This document shows, piece by piece, positions 32,358-43,326 of a stretch of 64,000 bases of DNA. Both the position numbers and the translations under genes were made by a program. The stretch's first letter is position 1. Every line of letters begins with the position of its first letter. The notes under the pieces were generated by a model. That model worked only from the letters and a program-made list of their open reading frames with translations. It ran no database searches and was not told the DNA's origin. This DNA comes from Apodospora peruviana (lineage: Eukaryota; Ascomycota; Sordariomycetes; Sordariales; Lasiosphaeriaceae), in contig JAUEDM010000009.1 in assembly GCA_033439685.1 (NCBI GenBank), positions 1,674,001-1,738,000 on the forward strand, in the 5' to 3' direction.

Positions 32358-33015
32358 GTCGTCGGTCGTAGTGTTAATTTGGACGACTACCTGTCCACTC
32401 GTTGATAGGTGGCAGCTATTCCCTACTCAATCCGCGTTTGTGGGCAGACATTGTGGGAAAGGGGTGTTGTTTGATGGCTGGTGGGAGGTTGCAGCTCGTG
32501 GGAGGTTGCAGCTCGTGGGAGGTTGCAGCTCGTGGGAGGTTGCAGCTGGTGCCTCAGTGCGACCGACACTCGATACGATGGACGTTGGAGTCCCATCCAA
32601 GGATGGGTGCTGGGGGCGGGCTGCTGGAGCTCAGGTTTTAACGCATGCAGCGGGCCGACCGTGGTAGGTTCTGGTGGGGTGGTAGCGGGAAGAGCATAGA
32701 TGGGTCGTTACTTGCATATAACCCCAAATCACGCGAATTAACCTGGAAAGTGAAAGTACCTTATTAACATAGGTGTCTTGCCCGCAATCATCAGCAACTC
32801 GTTATCCGTTATCGCTCTTCAAAAAAAGCAACGGCAGCTTCAAGGACATGCCGTCCAATGCCATCCAATTTTTATGTCATCGCGTGCAAGCCTCCTCTCA
32901 CGTCGTCTCCCAATCGAAAATGCTCCTTCTCATCCCCTCCTCGCCCAACTCCGCCCCGAGCGCGCCGTGACAGTCTATCAACGACCGCCGCCGGTGACGA
33001 GACACGACGCAGGCA
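32358..33015. promoter_or_regulatory. Divergent promoter between pep7 and met8
   Basis: 658 bp separate the two start codons. The block contains four tandem copies of a 17-bp word on the pep7 side (listed separately) and a C/T-rich leader before met8. No coding frame with bias. Confidence 0.6.
32481..32547. repeat. Four tandem 17-bp repeats in the divergent promoter
   Basis: Unit gtgggaggttgcagctc repeated head to tail at 32481, 32498, 32515 and 32532; the first three are identical and the last lacks the final base. It might act as clustered binding sites or be simple slippage. Confidence 0.9.
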
Positions 33016-33907
33016 ATGGCCGAGACACAGCAGAATCAGCAAAAGTTCCCCGCCGTACAGGGCGGAGGCAGCTTGATCGTCGCCTGGCAGGTCAAGGGCA
33101 AGAAGATTCTAGTTGTCGGCGGTGGTGAAGTTAGTTTGCACTCCTCCTTTGTTATTATCAACCACGACATTCAATTCCGGAATTTCAGCCAAGACCCACC
33201 CCACTAACACAATCATCACATAGGTCGCCGCTGGCCGCATCCTCAACTGCCTCAATGCCGACGCCCTCGTGACCGTCATCTCCCCGGCCGCACGCCTGAA
33301 CCCAGAAGTGGCCTACCGCGTCGCCGAGAAGCAAATCACCCACATCGACCGCAACTTTGAGCCGGCCGACCTCGACGATCCGGCCATCAACATGGTCCTG
33401 GTTGCCGTCGACGACCCGGCCGCCAGCACAACCATCTGGAAGCTGTGCAAAGAAAAACGCATCCCCGCCAACATCGCCGACGTGCCGCCCGAGTGCGATT
33501 TCTACTTCGGCAGCGTGCACCGCGACGGCCCCCTCCAGATCATGGTCAGCACCAACGGCAAGGGGCCCAGGCTCGCGAGCACGATCCGCAAGTTCATCGC
33601 CACGAAGCTGCCCCGCGACGCGGGGAGCGCCATCGAGACGGTCGGCCGCCTGCGCGTCAAGTTGCGCCAGATGGCGCCAGACCCAAAAGACGGCCCCAAG
33701 CGCATGGGCTGGATGACCTCGGTCAGCGACGCCTACAGCTGGGACGAGATGTGCGGCATGACCGACGAGGACATGAATAACCTGCTGCGGTATTATCCTT
33801 CTGGAAAAGTGCCGTCGATTGATGTGCTCAAGGCTATGCGGGGGAACCCGGATGTGAGCCAGCTGGATGTGTTTGATGGGTCTTTTGGGTTCAGTGTTGG
33901 TGCTTGA
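33016..33907 (+). CDS. MET8: Siroheme synthase Met8 (precorrin-2 dehydrogenase/ferrochelatase)
   Basis: Exons 33016-33129 and 33224-33907 (94-bp intron, GTTAGT...CATAG) give 265 residues. Residues 30-44 read ILVVGGGEVAAGRI, the NAD-binding glycine loop that the splice junction cuts at GGGE|VAAG. NIADVPPECDFYFGS carries the conserved Asp region used in both dehydrogenation and iron insertion, and STNGKGPRLASTIR is the family's next block. Met8 oxidises precorrin-2 with NAD and inserts iron to make siroheme, the cofactor of sulfite and nitrite reductases, so the gene links to sulfur and nitrate assimilation. Length is close to yeast Met8p. It diverges from pep7 and converges on the MBP1-type gene. 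Confidence 0.93.
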
Positions 33908-34780
33908 TTTATTTGCTTTGTGTCATATATATATATATATATATATATATCGGCTAGACAACTTGATATATCGTGTTTCTTGGAGGCGTTGGACGGCGTC
34001 ACGCGATGATACCATTGGTTTCCTTTTTTTGGCATAACACAGATTGGCATTAAGTAATGGATGGGAGAGTTTGTTACTTTCATCCCGTCTTGATATAGTT
34101 CCATATATATCGTGGATTATGACGGTACGTGAGATCAGCGAGGCAATTCAGCACCAGCAGACAAACACCTATAATTACCTTCGGTGCTTCGTGTGGGAAC
34201 TCAGATATCTTTCCCAATCATCCCCTCCCTAAAAAGGCCAGAACAGACAACGAACATTAGTCTAACCATGGCTTGTATCTAAAGGAACAGTAATCGGGCA
34301 AAGCCTCAAGAACCTGACCGTAGATGTATCCATCATGCCCTGGTTGCCCAATAAAGACCAGATCCACGGATGAACTGGAACTTCTGTAATACCGCACCAA
34401 GGAATGCAGTTAATATGAGAGCGCTCAGCAACAAAATAAAGCTGAAGGTATAACCATGCGGAGCAAAGCCAGACCGTAGGTTTTTTTCAAGAAGGCAGTT
34501 TTGAATATGCAGTTCAACCCAGACAATAAAATACTTCAACTTAATATATATGTATAAAACCATAAAAACCATCCAACCGGGGCACCTAAGGTCTAAAAGT
34601 AGGAGAGTAACCTGAAGGCGCCATGCATATGCGCAGAGACACAGCACGCAAAGCATACCTAACCACCGCCGCCGAATCGATACGTATCCATGAAAGTCCC
34701 TATGATTAAACCACCCAAACAGACAAGAAACCCGGTAACAACCAAAACAAGATGTGAGGTAAGGTTGGGAAGGATCAAGA
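33908..34780. other. 3' flanks of met8 and the MBP1-type gene
   Basis: Convergent intergenic region with a (TA)n microsatellite at 33924-33950; no gene seen. Confidence 0.55.
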
Positions 34781-37517
34781 TCAATGCACAACCGCCTCCA
34801 CGCCGCCGAGAAACCTCCTCACCCGCCCGATCTCCAACTCCCCCTTCTCAGACTCGACCGCCCTGGTCAGCGTATCCAGGAGCGTATCCACCTCTCCCTC
34901 GGGCCGCCTCGTGCAAAGCGACACCAGTTTCCGGTACTTGAGCTCGCGCTCTCTGCTCCGCTCCTTGAGCGCCTCCGTCTCCTGCTTCGTCTTGCGCGAG
35001 CACTCCCTCAGCGCATTGATCCTCGCTCTCAAAACAGCGGTACTGGGCAGATTAGGACTGCTGTTGTTCTGTCCCCCTTTCTGCGTAAATAGATTGTCCA
35101 GTCCCATCTCCCAGGCATTCGCGCTCGCCACATCTAGACGTCCGTTGCGTTGCTCGATCTCCGCGAGCCGATACTGTTCTTCCTCAGCGGCGCGGGTCAG
35201 GTTGTCGACTTTTTGGCGCGTGAGCTGCTGCGCCTGTAGTTTGTCGTGCAAGGCCTCCATCGTGCGCCTGGCCTCGCTCACTTGAACTGAGGCGGTACGT
35301 AGCGAGTTGTGGAGCGAGTCGATCGACTCTTGCTTCTTTTTGAGTTCGTCTTGGAACAGCGAGGAGGTTTCTCCTATTAGGTGGGTGATTGCTACAGGGG
35401 GGAACACTGTTAGTAACCGAATCTGAAATATGCGGTGGTGGCGGGACGGACTAGAGAGTTTATACTTACAGTTCACAACCTCGTCGCTGTTCTCTCTGCT
35501 TTTGTGCCCGGAAGGGCCTTGGGCCCTCTCCGTCTTTGGTTGGCCGTTGGCCCGCTGTTCGGTCTCCATCACAATCCCAAAGTCCTTTGGCCGCAGACCC
35601 GAGTGGTTCGCAATGTCTGGGTCCGCGCCAACCTCGAGAAGCTGCGAAATGATGTTGCGGTTGCCGATGCGAGCAGCAATGTTCAGAGCGGTATCGCCGC
35701 TGGTGTCTTGCGCATTCACAATCTCGCTCATGAACCGGCCAATGTTCATCCTCGCCGGCAGGCTGATGCCGTTGCTGTTGGGAATGTTCTGGCTGCTCGG
35801 GGCGCTTCCCTGCCGCACCACCCATTCCAGCAGGCTATCGAGGTAATATCTGCTGGCGAGGTTCCGCCCCTTGACGGCGCTGGTGACCGCAATGTGATGT
35901 AATACGGTCCGCCCCTTGTCGTCTGTCACGTCGATCGTACCACCGAGGAGCTCGAGGAGCTCGGGGAAGGAGTTGGCCTCCATTGAATTCGTGACCAGGC
36001 ACGCGCGCATGAGCGCGGTTTCTCCCCAGGCGTTGACCCGGAAAGGATTTGCGCCGGCGTTGATGAGCGCGCGCAAAAGAGGCAGGCGAGACAGCGTTGC
36101 GGCCCAGTGAAGAGCCGTGCAGCACTGAGTATCAATTGGGGCATCCAGTTCCTGAGGGATCATGTTGCGCATCATGTTGAGAAGCGACTCGCTGGGCCCG
36201 TCGAGATCTTTGAGAAACAGATCCATAAGCATGCGCCGCTTCGCTTCGGATTCGGGCGAGTTGTCGTAGGGTAATGGCCTTAAAGGCCCAGGTCCATAAT
36301 GAGGCTCAGGGTCATCAAGCCCGGCTTGTGAGTAAATAAACGATTCGTTGGGTTCTGTTGGGGACCCGGGAAAATTTCCAGCGTAAGAGTCTAATGGGGG
36401 ATATGTAGGAGTCAGGCCGCCGAAGCTATTGGCAGGAGTGAGGACTCTCTGCCGTTTCCGTGGCGGCTGCTCGCCCCCATCGCCATTGAGTGGTTGTGTG
36501 GTCTGGGACCCGAAAGCAGAGTCTGTATTCTGGCCGTAGTCCGAGACGAAGCTCTGCTGCGAGTTGGCCGGAAAATCATTGACGTCCTGCATCGAGGACT
36601 GGCGATTGAAGCTGGGCGTCCTGGTCGGTCCGGTGCGATTCCTAGGCGCAGGAGAGTCGAACCGGGCCTTGCTAATCGCAGCAACTGCGTGGGATGCTGT
36701 GGATGATATGTTCTTGAAAAAGGTTCCGGCCATGCCATTTGCACGATTTTCTTGCGAGCTGGCGTTGTACATGCGTTTCCTCTGTGCTGCCATGGCCTGC
36801 TCTTTCGTCGGTGTGTCGACATTCTCCGGTCCTCCTTCCTGCCCACGGTTGTGGGTCAGTAGCTTGTTCAAGATCTCATCGACACCGTACTGCCGACAAA
36901 CTTCAAGGCCACGCTCAAAGGGAATCCACGTTCCCTGGTACTTTCCATAGCCGCCTTGCACTTTCTCGTGTTCGCCCGTCTGGATCTCCTTTTCGAGGAT
37001 CTTGGTCCGACGACCCTTGTCAACTCCTGCAACCTTGAGAATCTGAGTGGCGTTGAGCCAGCTATCGTTCTGCCGTCGCATTACCGCGATCTGGTTCACT
37101 TCCATTTCGTAGACATTAACGCCCGAGTAGGTCGCCTATGCACCAAGTTAGCTCGCGGATACCCGACGGACAACTATAGAAGCCATAGCTTACTGAATAA
37201 ATCGACATGACGCCATCATTTAATGGTTTCGGGGGAGGATCTGTGTACTGGCGATAGACCGACGTCGATATTTGTGACGAGGGTTGACTCATGGAGAAGG
37301 ATTGCTGCGATGAGGGCTGCGACTGCTGTGATGCAGTACCCATTTGAGGCGGTTGCATGTTCCCGGCGGTACTGGAGGACTGCGAGGGATTGCCGGCGTT
37401 GGCCAGCGGCGGTGTGGGCACGATGGACGTTGGGGCGGCTCCGGAAAAGGATGCGCGATGGGGATGCAGGGAGGGACCTGCCGGGGTCGAAGAGGTTGTA
37501 AGTGTTGTGGAAGCCAT
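34781..37517 (-). CDS. APSES cell-cycle transcription factor, MBP1/Res-type
   Basis: Three exons on the minus strand (37517-37194, 37135-35470, 35391-34781; introns 58 and 78 bp) encode 866 residues. After a Ser/Gln-rich leader comes the APSES/KilA-N DNA-binding domain (about residues 105-205): VYEMEVNQIAVMRRQNDSWL, NATQILKVAGVDKGRRTKIL, GTWIPFERGLEVCRQYGV. Then a linker with nuclear-signal-like PPRKRQR, ankyrin repeats (TALHWAATLSRLPLLRALI; TVLHHIAVTSAV; TALNIAARIGNRNIISQLL) and C-terminal coiled coils. This is the MBP1/Res2 plan: the DNA-binding half of the MBF complex acting on MluI cell-cycle boxes at G1/S. The second intron is 78 bp with no in-frame stop, so a retained form would add 26 residues. 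An ATG 8 codons upstream (37541) is a less likely start. Confidence 0.9.
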
Positions 37518-38439
37518 TAGTCGTCCATGAATGTTGAACAAGACAATTCAATCTTCTTTAAACCCGGTGGTGAAAAGCCGAAGGTGCGGGAACCGAGTGG
37601 ATGGCTTAAGTTGTTGTCCGGTGAAGATGGGGAAGATACGGAGTACGGAGAGATTGATTGTGTGCGCAAATGTCGAGATTCGGTGAGAAGGGCGGCCCCT
37701 GCGACTTACCGCGACGAGTTGAAGAGCGACGGGAAGCGACCAAGCGAGTCCAGTGCGTCGCAGTGGATCGTGGAAACGGGTTAGTCGAATGCGCGTGCAG
37801 ACGGACTCGCTGCGGTTCGGGAAGTGCGTTCAGACAGAGTTCAACAAAGGCCACGTTAATTCCAACCAAATCGCATCTGGACAGCTAAGGTATGAAAGTT
37901 GAGATGAGGAAAGCAAGCAGCCTTGCCTGACGCCAGATGTCGGACGGGTCTTGCCAATCGCGGGTCCCTGTTTCGGAAATTCAATTAAGCTGGGATCGTG
38001 GACGTGTGATTTTCGTGTTCTCGCGGCGGGCGGCCAGCCAGACGTGGGCGTGTCTTTTTTAGCACTCTGGCAGTTGGCCGGCGGGCGGCAGAAGCACGTC
38101 GACGCGTACCCAAGTGGGGCTAGCCACTCTCTGGTCTCCACTGCCAGAAATGAGGGGTTCCGTCGGGTGTTCCCTTCCAGGTTTTTGACCACGGGGAACG
38201 CGGGCTGAGTGTGCGGGAAGGAACCGAGTTTTTCGTGCCAACGCACAGGCCATTTAAATCCAAAAGCCAAAAGCTGACAATGGAGCTCCCCACTCGCGAA
38301 ACAGGTCATCCAATCAATCGCCGTCGGAGCTCCAAAAGTTGAAACTCCGAATTGCTCGACAACTGCAGCACCACTGTGAGATGCAGTGCACAATGTCCAG
38401 CAACCGCTACCTGACAACGCAAACGATGCCACCACCATA
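37518..38439. promoter_or_regulatory. Divergent promoter between the MBP1-type and LYR genes
   Basis: No biased coding frame. The strand towards the LYR gene offers an in-frame upstream ATG at 38386. I cannot name specific sites. Confidence 0.45.
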
Positions 38440-39585
38440 ATGCATCGTTATCTTCAACTCCCACACCCGAAAACAGTGCTCCACCTCTATCGACATCTCC
38501 TTCGCGAGGCATCCTATCTCCCCTCGGTCGCGCGACCCTTCATCGACGCCGAGATAAAGAAACGGTTCCGCAGGAGACGCAATCTGACGGCTGATTTTAA
38601 GCTCTACCCCCATTATGTGCAACAAGGTCATCATGACCTTCGCCTCCTCCGGGCTTCTAATGCCGGAGACTTGTTACGGATGCGCCGCGTTCTGTTTGAG
38701 GCGTTTGGTCGCACAGGTGCCCGCCGACGACTACTCATGAAGGGGCTCACAACCCCCGAGATCCCCTTCGACGCCACGCGGCCACTCTGGTATGCCAAAA
38801 GACCGAATGATGTGGCCCCCATGTTGCGGCTGCCGGATTTCCTCGACAAATGGAATCTTGAAAAGGTGAAGTCATTTGCAGGCAGTCAGCTCGCAACGTC
38901 TCTCCGGAATGCACCGAAGCGCGAGGTGAAGTCGAGACAGCTCTCCCCGGAGAAATTATTACCTACGGAAAGCATCTGGGGCTTCCCTCTCGTTCCCGAG
39001 CTCGCGCGGAATAAGTTGAAACGGGGCTGGAAAGATCTGGCTGATAAACTCTATCCGCCAATTCCAAAGGCCGAATGGGAGACACTCCGCCGCGTTACCG
39101 AGGGCAGAGCTTCGGACAAGGAATTTTTTGTCCCTGCGCGAAGGCCTGTCGCACGAGGTCTAGCATCAACAAGCGCCAGCGCGGCGGAAGAAGCATGGGA
39201 CTGGCAGAAATACGCAACCCATCCGGCGTCCATCTCTACAGTACAGACAAATCGACGGAATACGCTGCTGAGCGGCCTCGTGGACGATAACACGCCGACC
39301 GGAACGCCCGAGCCGCTGGTCTGCCATCGATACCGCCCGCGGTTGTGGAGGCGCTTGTTTTCACACATATTCCAACTTACCTCATACATGGAACCGACGC
39401 CCGAGCAGCTCTTGCACCCATCGGGGAAAAAGTACACCATTGAATGGGGGCGGATCCCGAAACTGACGCCGGTCTATCCTCGAATCGCCACGGAGTTCTT
39501 GGAGACATGTGCTCATACGGAGGAGCCGGTTCCAACCAGGCTGGTTAAGACAAAGATGCGCGGCAGACGCCAGGTCGTGAAATGA
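38440..39585 (+). CDS. LYR-motif protein, Cup1-like N-terminal type
   Basis: Intronless, 381 residues from ATG 38440. I prefer this over the upstream ATG 38386 because the LYR motif then lies about 15 residues in: MHRYLQLPHPKTVLHLYRHL LREASYLP is the mitochondrial Complex1-LYR style opening, with the L-Y-R triad at residues 14-16, and further basic KKRFRRRR. LYR proteins bind the acyl carrier protein and serve assembly of respiratory complexes, Fe-S transfer or mitoribosomes. The long, basic C-terminal part (RYRPRLWRRLF; KKYTIEWG) is what fungal LYR/Cup1-like proteins have, and its task is not known to me. Shares its promoter region with the MBP1-type gene; its 3' end is 55 bp from the convergent GNAT gene. 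Confidence 0.75.
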   Translation: MHRYLQLPHPKTVLHLYRHLLREASYLPSVARPFIDAEIKKRFRRRRNLTADFKLYPHYVQQGHHDLRLLRASNAGDLLRMRRVLFEAFGRTGARRRLLMKGLTTPEIPFDATRPLWYAKRPNDVAPMLRLPDFLDKWNLEKVKSFAGSQLATSLRNAPKREVKSRQLSPEKLLPTESIWGFPLVPELARNKLKRGWKDLADKLYPPIPKAEWETLRRVTEGRASDKEFFVPARRPVARGLASTSASAAEEAWDWQKYATHPASISTVQTNRRNTLLSGLVDDNTPTGTPEPLVCHRYRPRLWRRLFSHIFQLTSYMEPTPEQLLHPSGKKYTIEWGRIPKLTPVYPRIATEFLETCAHTEEPVPTRLVKTKMRGRRQVVK

Positions 39586-39640
39586 GCTGTTGTTTTGTTA
39601 AAGCTGCTTGGTTATAATTCATGCTACGGCGATATCGGCC

Positions 39641-40266
39641 TCAGTCCAACAAGGACGCCAACTTGGTCAAGCCCTCGCCGTCAACGCGCATGCCCACCCA
39701 TTCGCTCATCATCTTGGCCCCGATGCTCTCGTAGAACTTGATGGAGGGCTCGTTCCACTTGAGCACGCTCCACTCGAGCCGGCCACCCTGCATCGCCACG
39801 ACCTCCTTGGCGAGCTCGACGAGCAGCCTCTTGCCATACCCGTTCTTGCGCTCGTCCTGCTTGACGTACAGGTCCTCGAGGTAGATGCCCGGCTTGGCGC
39901 GCCACGTGCTGTAGTTGTAGAAATACAATGCGATGCCGGCCGGGACGCCTGCGGGCGTGGTCAGCACCAGACACCTGGCCGGCTTGGAAGGCGATGTGGG
40001 CTCGGTTGTCGGGGAGGATTTGGACGAGTCTTCGGTCGAAGGCGCAAACGCTATAGTGCTCAGGAGCTTTTCCTCGGTGGCTTCAACGCTGTGCAGCTCG
40101 TGCTCGTAGTCGGCCAGTTCACGGATAAGCTCCAGGATCGCGGGGACATCTAAGGGAAGAGGATCGAAGTTAGCTCGCTGAGAGGTGTTTTCCTTCGTGA
40201 TGGAAGGGAGAAGGGGAACGCCTTGGGAGACAAACCTTCCTGCTGGGCGTGCCGTACAGTCGCCAT
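39641..40266 (-). CDS. GNAT acetyltransferase (diamine/thialysine type)
   Basis: A 31-bp first exon (40266-40236, MATVRHAQQE) and a second exon (40149-39641) around an 86-bp intron give 179 residues; without the small exon the frame would start in non-conserved intron sequence. The GNAT fold is clear: ILELIRELADYEHEL at the N-terminus, GIALYFYNYSTWRAKPGIYL then EDLYVKQDERKNGYGKRLL, where R/Q-x-x-G-x-G/A binds acetyl-CoA, and WNEPSIKFYESIGAKMMSEW. The combination FYNYSTW...LEDLYV...WNEPSIKFYESIGA matches spermidine/spermine or thialysine N-acetyltransferases (SAT1/2-like). Substrate is inferred, most likely a small amine. A Ser/Thr-rich insert (about residues 45-65) is extra. Confidence 0.88.
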
Positions 40267-41220
40267 ATTGTCGGGTTGCTTCGTGTGTATAATATCGGAT
40301 TATACTTGTCAAGTCACAGGAATGAGCGAATCTGGTCCTTTGTGTATCATCTCCTAAGGTATTTCTTTTTCGATCTGGACCTTCGAGGCCTTCCTAGACC
40401 GGCGTAACGGAGGCAAAAATGTGCCCCGCACCCGACGGCACCTCTCCGAACTTGCGAACGCCGAAGCTACTGTTGTTTATAGCGGGGTATTGCAGCCCCA
40501 AGGGTGGGGCGGGGAAGTTTTCAGGAACCAGCCAACGAAAGACACGATCCATTTAACGCGCGGGTGTTTGCGCTCTTTGGGTTCGATACGGCGTGATGTC
40601 GTAAACAGTTCTTAGCGGTTTCTCAGCAGAACCGGCTGACTAGGAGCCTGATATAGGACAGATTGCAGAGCGGACATGGAAATGCTTCCGGTCTCCTGCC
40701 CTTTTCTTTTCGTCCGAAGCTGACTGCCCGATTGTTCATCCCAATTATCGTGTCATGGGTCATAGAGGGGTCAGTACCGAAAGGGTAAAGTACCTGTCTG
40801 TATGCGCTGAAGAACTATTCGGGGCAACGGGAATCAAGGGATGGACGGAGCGGCCGTTCCAGCAAACAATGAATAATTTAAACATTATACGTAGGTACGT
40901 ATAAGAACCATTATCAGGCAAGCAGCACCTTGGGCTTTCCAACTTTTAGGTTATTACACCGTGTTTCGTCCGTGGCTGTGGTGTTTCAAATACAAGCAGC
41001 TCGGGAGCGCACCCGAGAGGACAGGGTACAAGTAGGTACCTATAACGCAGTGCTTACTCCGTGCCTGCCACCATTATTCCACCGGCACCACTCACAACTC
41101 ACTATCACTTGACACTCATCAAGTGCATCCCGCAAGTAACTCACCGCCAAAACTCTATCTATCTACCCCAGACCTTATTCAACCCCGGCAGTGATCTAGA
41201 TCCTGGGGAAGGAACAAAAT
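40267..41220. other. Intergenic; promoters of GNAT and the next nucleotidase
   Basis: TAGGTACGTATA (40893) and GTAGGTACCTATA (41033) motifs occur here. No gene recognised. Confidence 0.5.
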
Positions 41221-43326
41221 ATGGGGTCATCCTCCGGGCCGTCCGCCGAGCCCGTGGTCACCTTCAGCTCCGGCCGGGTCCCCTCGGAGCCGTCTTCCTC
41301 ATCCTCCTCATCGTCACCGTCACCGTCCTCACCGCCAGACTTACGCATTCTCCACTTTAACGACGTCTACCACCTCGACCCGTCCTCCGCGGAACCGGTC
41401 GGCGGAGTCGCCCGTTTCGTGACTCTCTGCAACGAGTACCGCGACGGCCCGCAGTTTCAGGGGCAGACGGAGCTGGTGACGGTATTTTCAGGCGACGCCT
41501 ACAACCCGAGCCTGGAGAGCTCCATCACCAAGGGCAGCCACATGGTCCCGATCCTGAACCAGATCGGGACCCAGGTTGCTTGCGTCGGGGTACGTATACG
41601 CACGTCTACTCCATCTCCCTCCCCGGTAACTAACGGCTGTAAAATATAACTAACGGGAAAGTAGAACCATGACCTCGACTTTGGAGTAATGCAATTCCGC
41701 CACCTCGCATCGAAATGCAACTTCCCCTGGCTGCTGGCCAACGTTCTCGACCCGGCGCTGGGCGAGGGCGTGCCGCTGGGCAACGCCAAGCGCACGCATA
41801 TGATGACCGCGTCCAACGGGATCAAGATCGGGCTGATCGGTCTAGGTGAGCGCGAATGGCTCGCGACCATCAACTCGCTTCCGCCCAATTTGGTCTATCG
41901 GTCCGCGACTGAGGTCGCGCGGGAACTGGTCCCCCAGCTGCGCGCCGAGGGCGCCGAGCTCGTCATCGCGCTGACGCACATGCGCGAACCAAATGACAAC
42001 AAGCTGGCCGAGCAGATGCGCGGCGAGATCGATCTCGTTCTCGGCGGGCACGACCATTTCTACGCGCACAGTCGGATTAATGGCACCCATGTGCTGCGGT
42101 CGGGCAGCGATTTCAAACAGTTGAGTTATCTTGAGCTTCGTAGACGCAACAAGTCGGTTGACGACGCGAATCCGTCGAGATGGGACGTGGATATCTGGCG
42201 CCGCGATGTTGTGGCGTCGATCCCTCAGCATTCGGAGACGCTGCAGCTTGTTGATAAGTTGACGTCGAAGCTGAAGAAGAGTCTGGAGAAGCCGGTCGGC
42301 TGGACGGCGGCGCCGCTGGACGCGCGGTTTACGACTGTCCGGCTGAAGGAGAGCAATCTCGGCAACTTTGTATGCGACATCATGCGCCTGCACTACGGCG
42401 CCGAGTGCACGCTCATGGCGGCCGGCACGATCCGCGGCGACCAGATCTACGCCCCCGGGCCGGTGAGAGTTAAAGACATCACCGACTGTTTTCCCTTCGA
42501 GGATCCGGTCGTTGTAATCAAGGCTTCGGGGAAGGCGATCTGGGACGCGCTGGAGAACGGGGTGTCCATGTACCCGGCCCTGGAGGGCCGCTTTCCGCAG
42601 GTGTCGAATATTAGGTTCACATTTGATCATGCGAAACCGGCTGGACATAGGATCTTGAGCGCTGAAATTGGCGATGCAGCGCTGGAGAGGGAGAGAATTT
42701 ATGTCCTGGCCACGAGGGGATACATGGCCCGCGGCAAGGACGGGTACACGAGCCTGCTGGTGAAGCCCGAGGGCGGCGAGTGCGACGAGGTCGTCAGCGA
42801 GGAGAACGGGATCTTGATATCGATGATGCTGAGGCAGTACTTTATGTCGCTCAAGGTTCTGGATAGGTGGAAGGGCTGGGGTCCGTCACTCCAAAGACAT
42901 TGGGACAAGGTCGGCACGGGTGTGGCCAAGTGCCATCCTGTTGTTGAACCCAAGCCTCACGCAGCACCCAAGTCGCCGGCCGCCGTGCCGCCGAGGGATG
43001 AGGATGCAAAGAGGAAGAGGAATAGCTGGGCTGAGTGGACGCCTGCCAAGCTGAGGGAGAGGAGGTCCAGTATCACGCCGTTGGTGGAAGAGAGCGATGG
43101 GAGCGGTGCTGGTGTGGCTGTCCCTCCGCCGCAGGAGGTGGAAAAGGAGCAAGAGGTGCGGGACATGGATCGGGAGATGCAGGTTATGCGGCGCGTGTTT
43201 CGAAAGTGGTGCCGTCTCGCTGGCGTCCAGGGCGAGGCCTGCGATTCTTTGGGAGAAGACGAGTTCGAGGTCAACTGGACAAAGGCCATTGCTCCGCGGG
43301 TTGAGGGCCGTATACAGATGGTTTGA
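41221..43326 (+). CDS. Intracellular-type 5'-nucleotidase/metallophosphoesterase
   Basis: Exons 41221-41589 and 41665-43326 (75-bp intron with two CTAAC words) give 676 residues. A Ser/Pro-rich leader without signal peptide is followed by LRILHFNDVYHLDP (metal site), VFSGDAYNPSLES, GNHDLDFG, the latter created by the splice G|NHD, ITHMRE-like ALTHMREPND and GGHDHFYAHS. The second domain has LGNFVCDIMR, AAGTIRGD, FPFEDPVVV and DGYTSL. A basic C-terminal extension with Ser/Lys and coiled-coil character (EKEQEVRDMDREMQVMRRVF) follows. It is paralogous to the secreted enzyme at 19229 but lacks export features, so I expect a cytosolic phosphohydrolase acting on nucleotides or related phosphates; the true substrate is open. 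Confidence 0.88.

Noticed and set aside
33924..33950. (TA)n run as a promoter element
   Set aside because: It lies just after the met8 stop codon; simple microsatellite.
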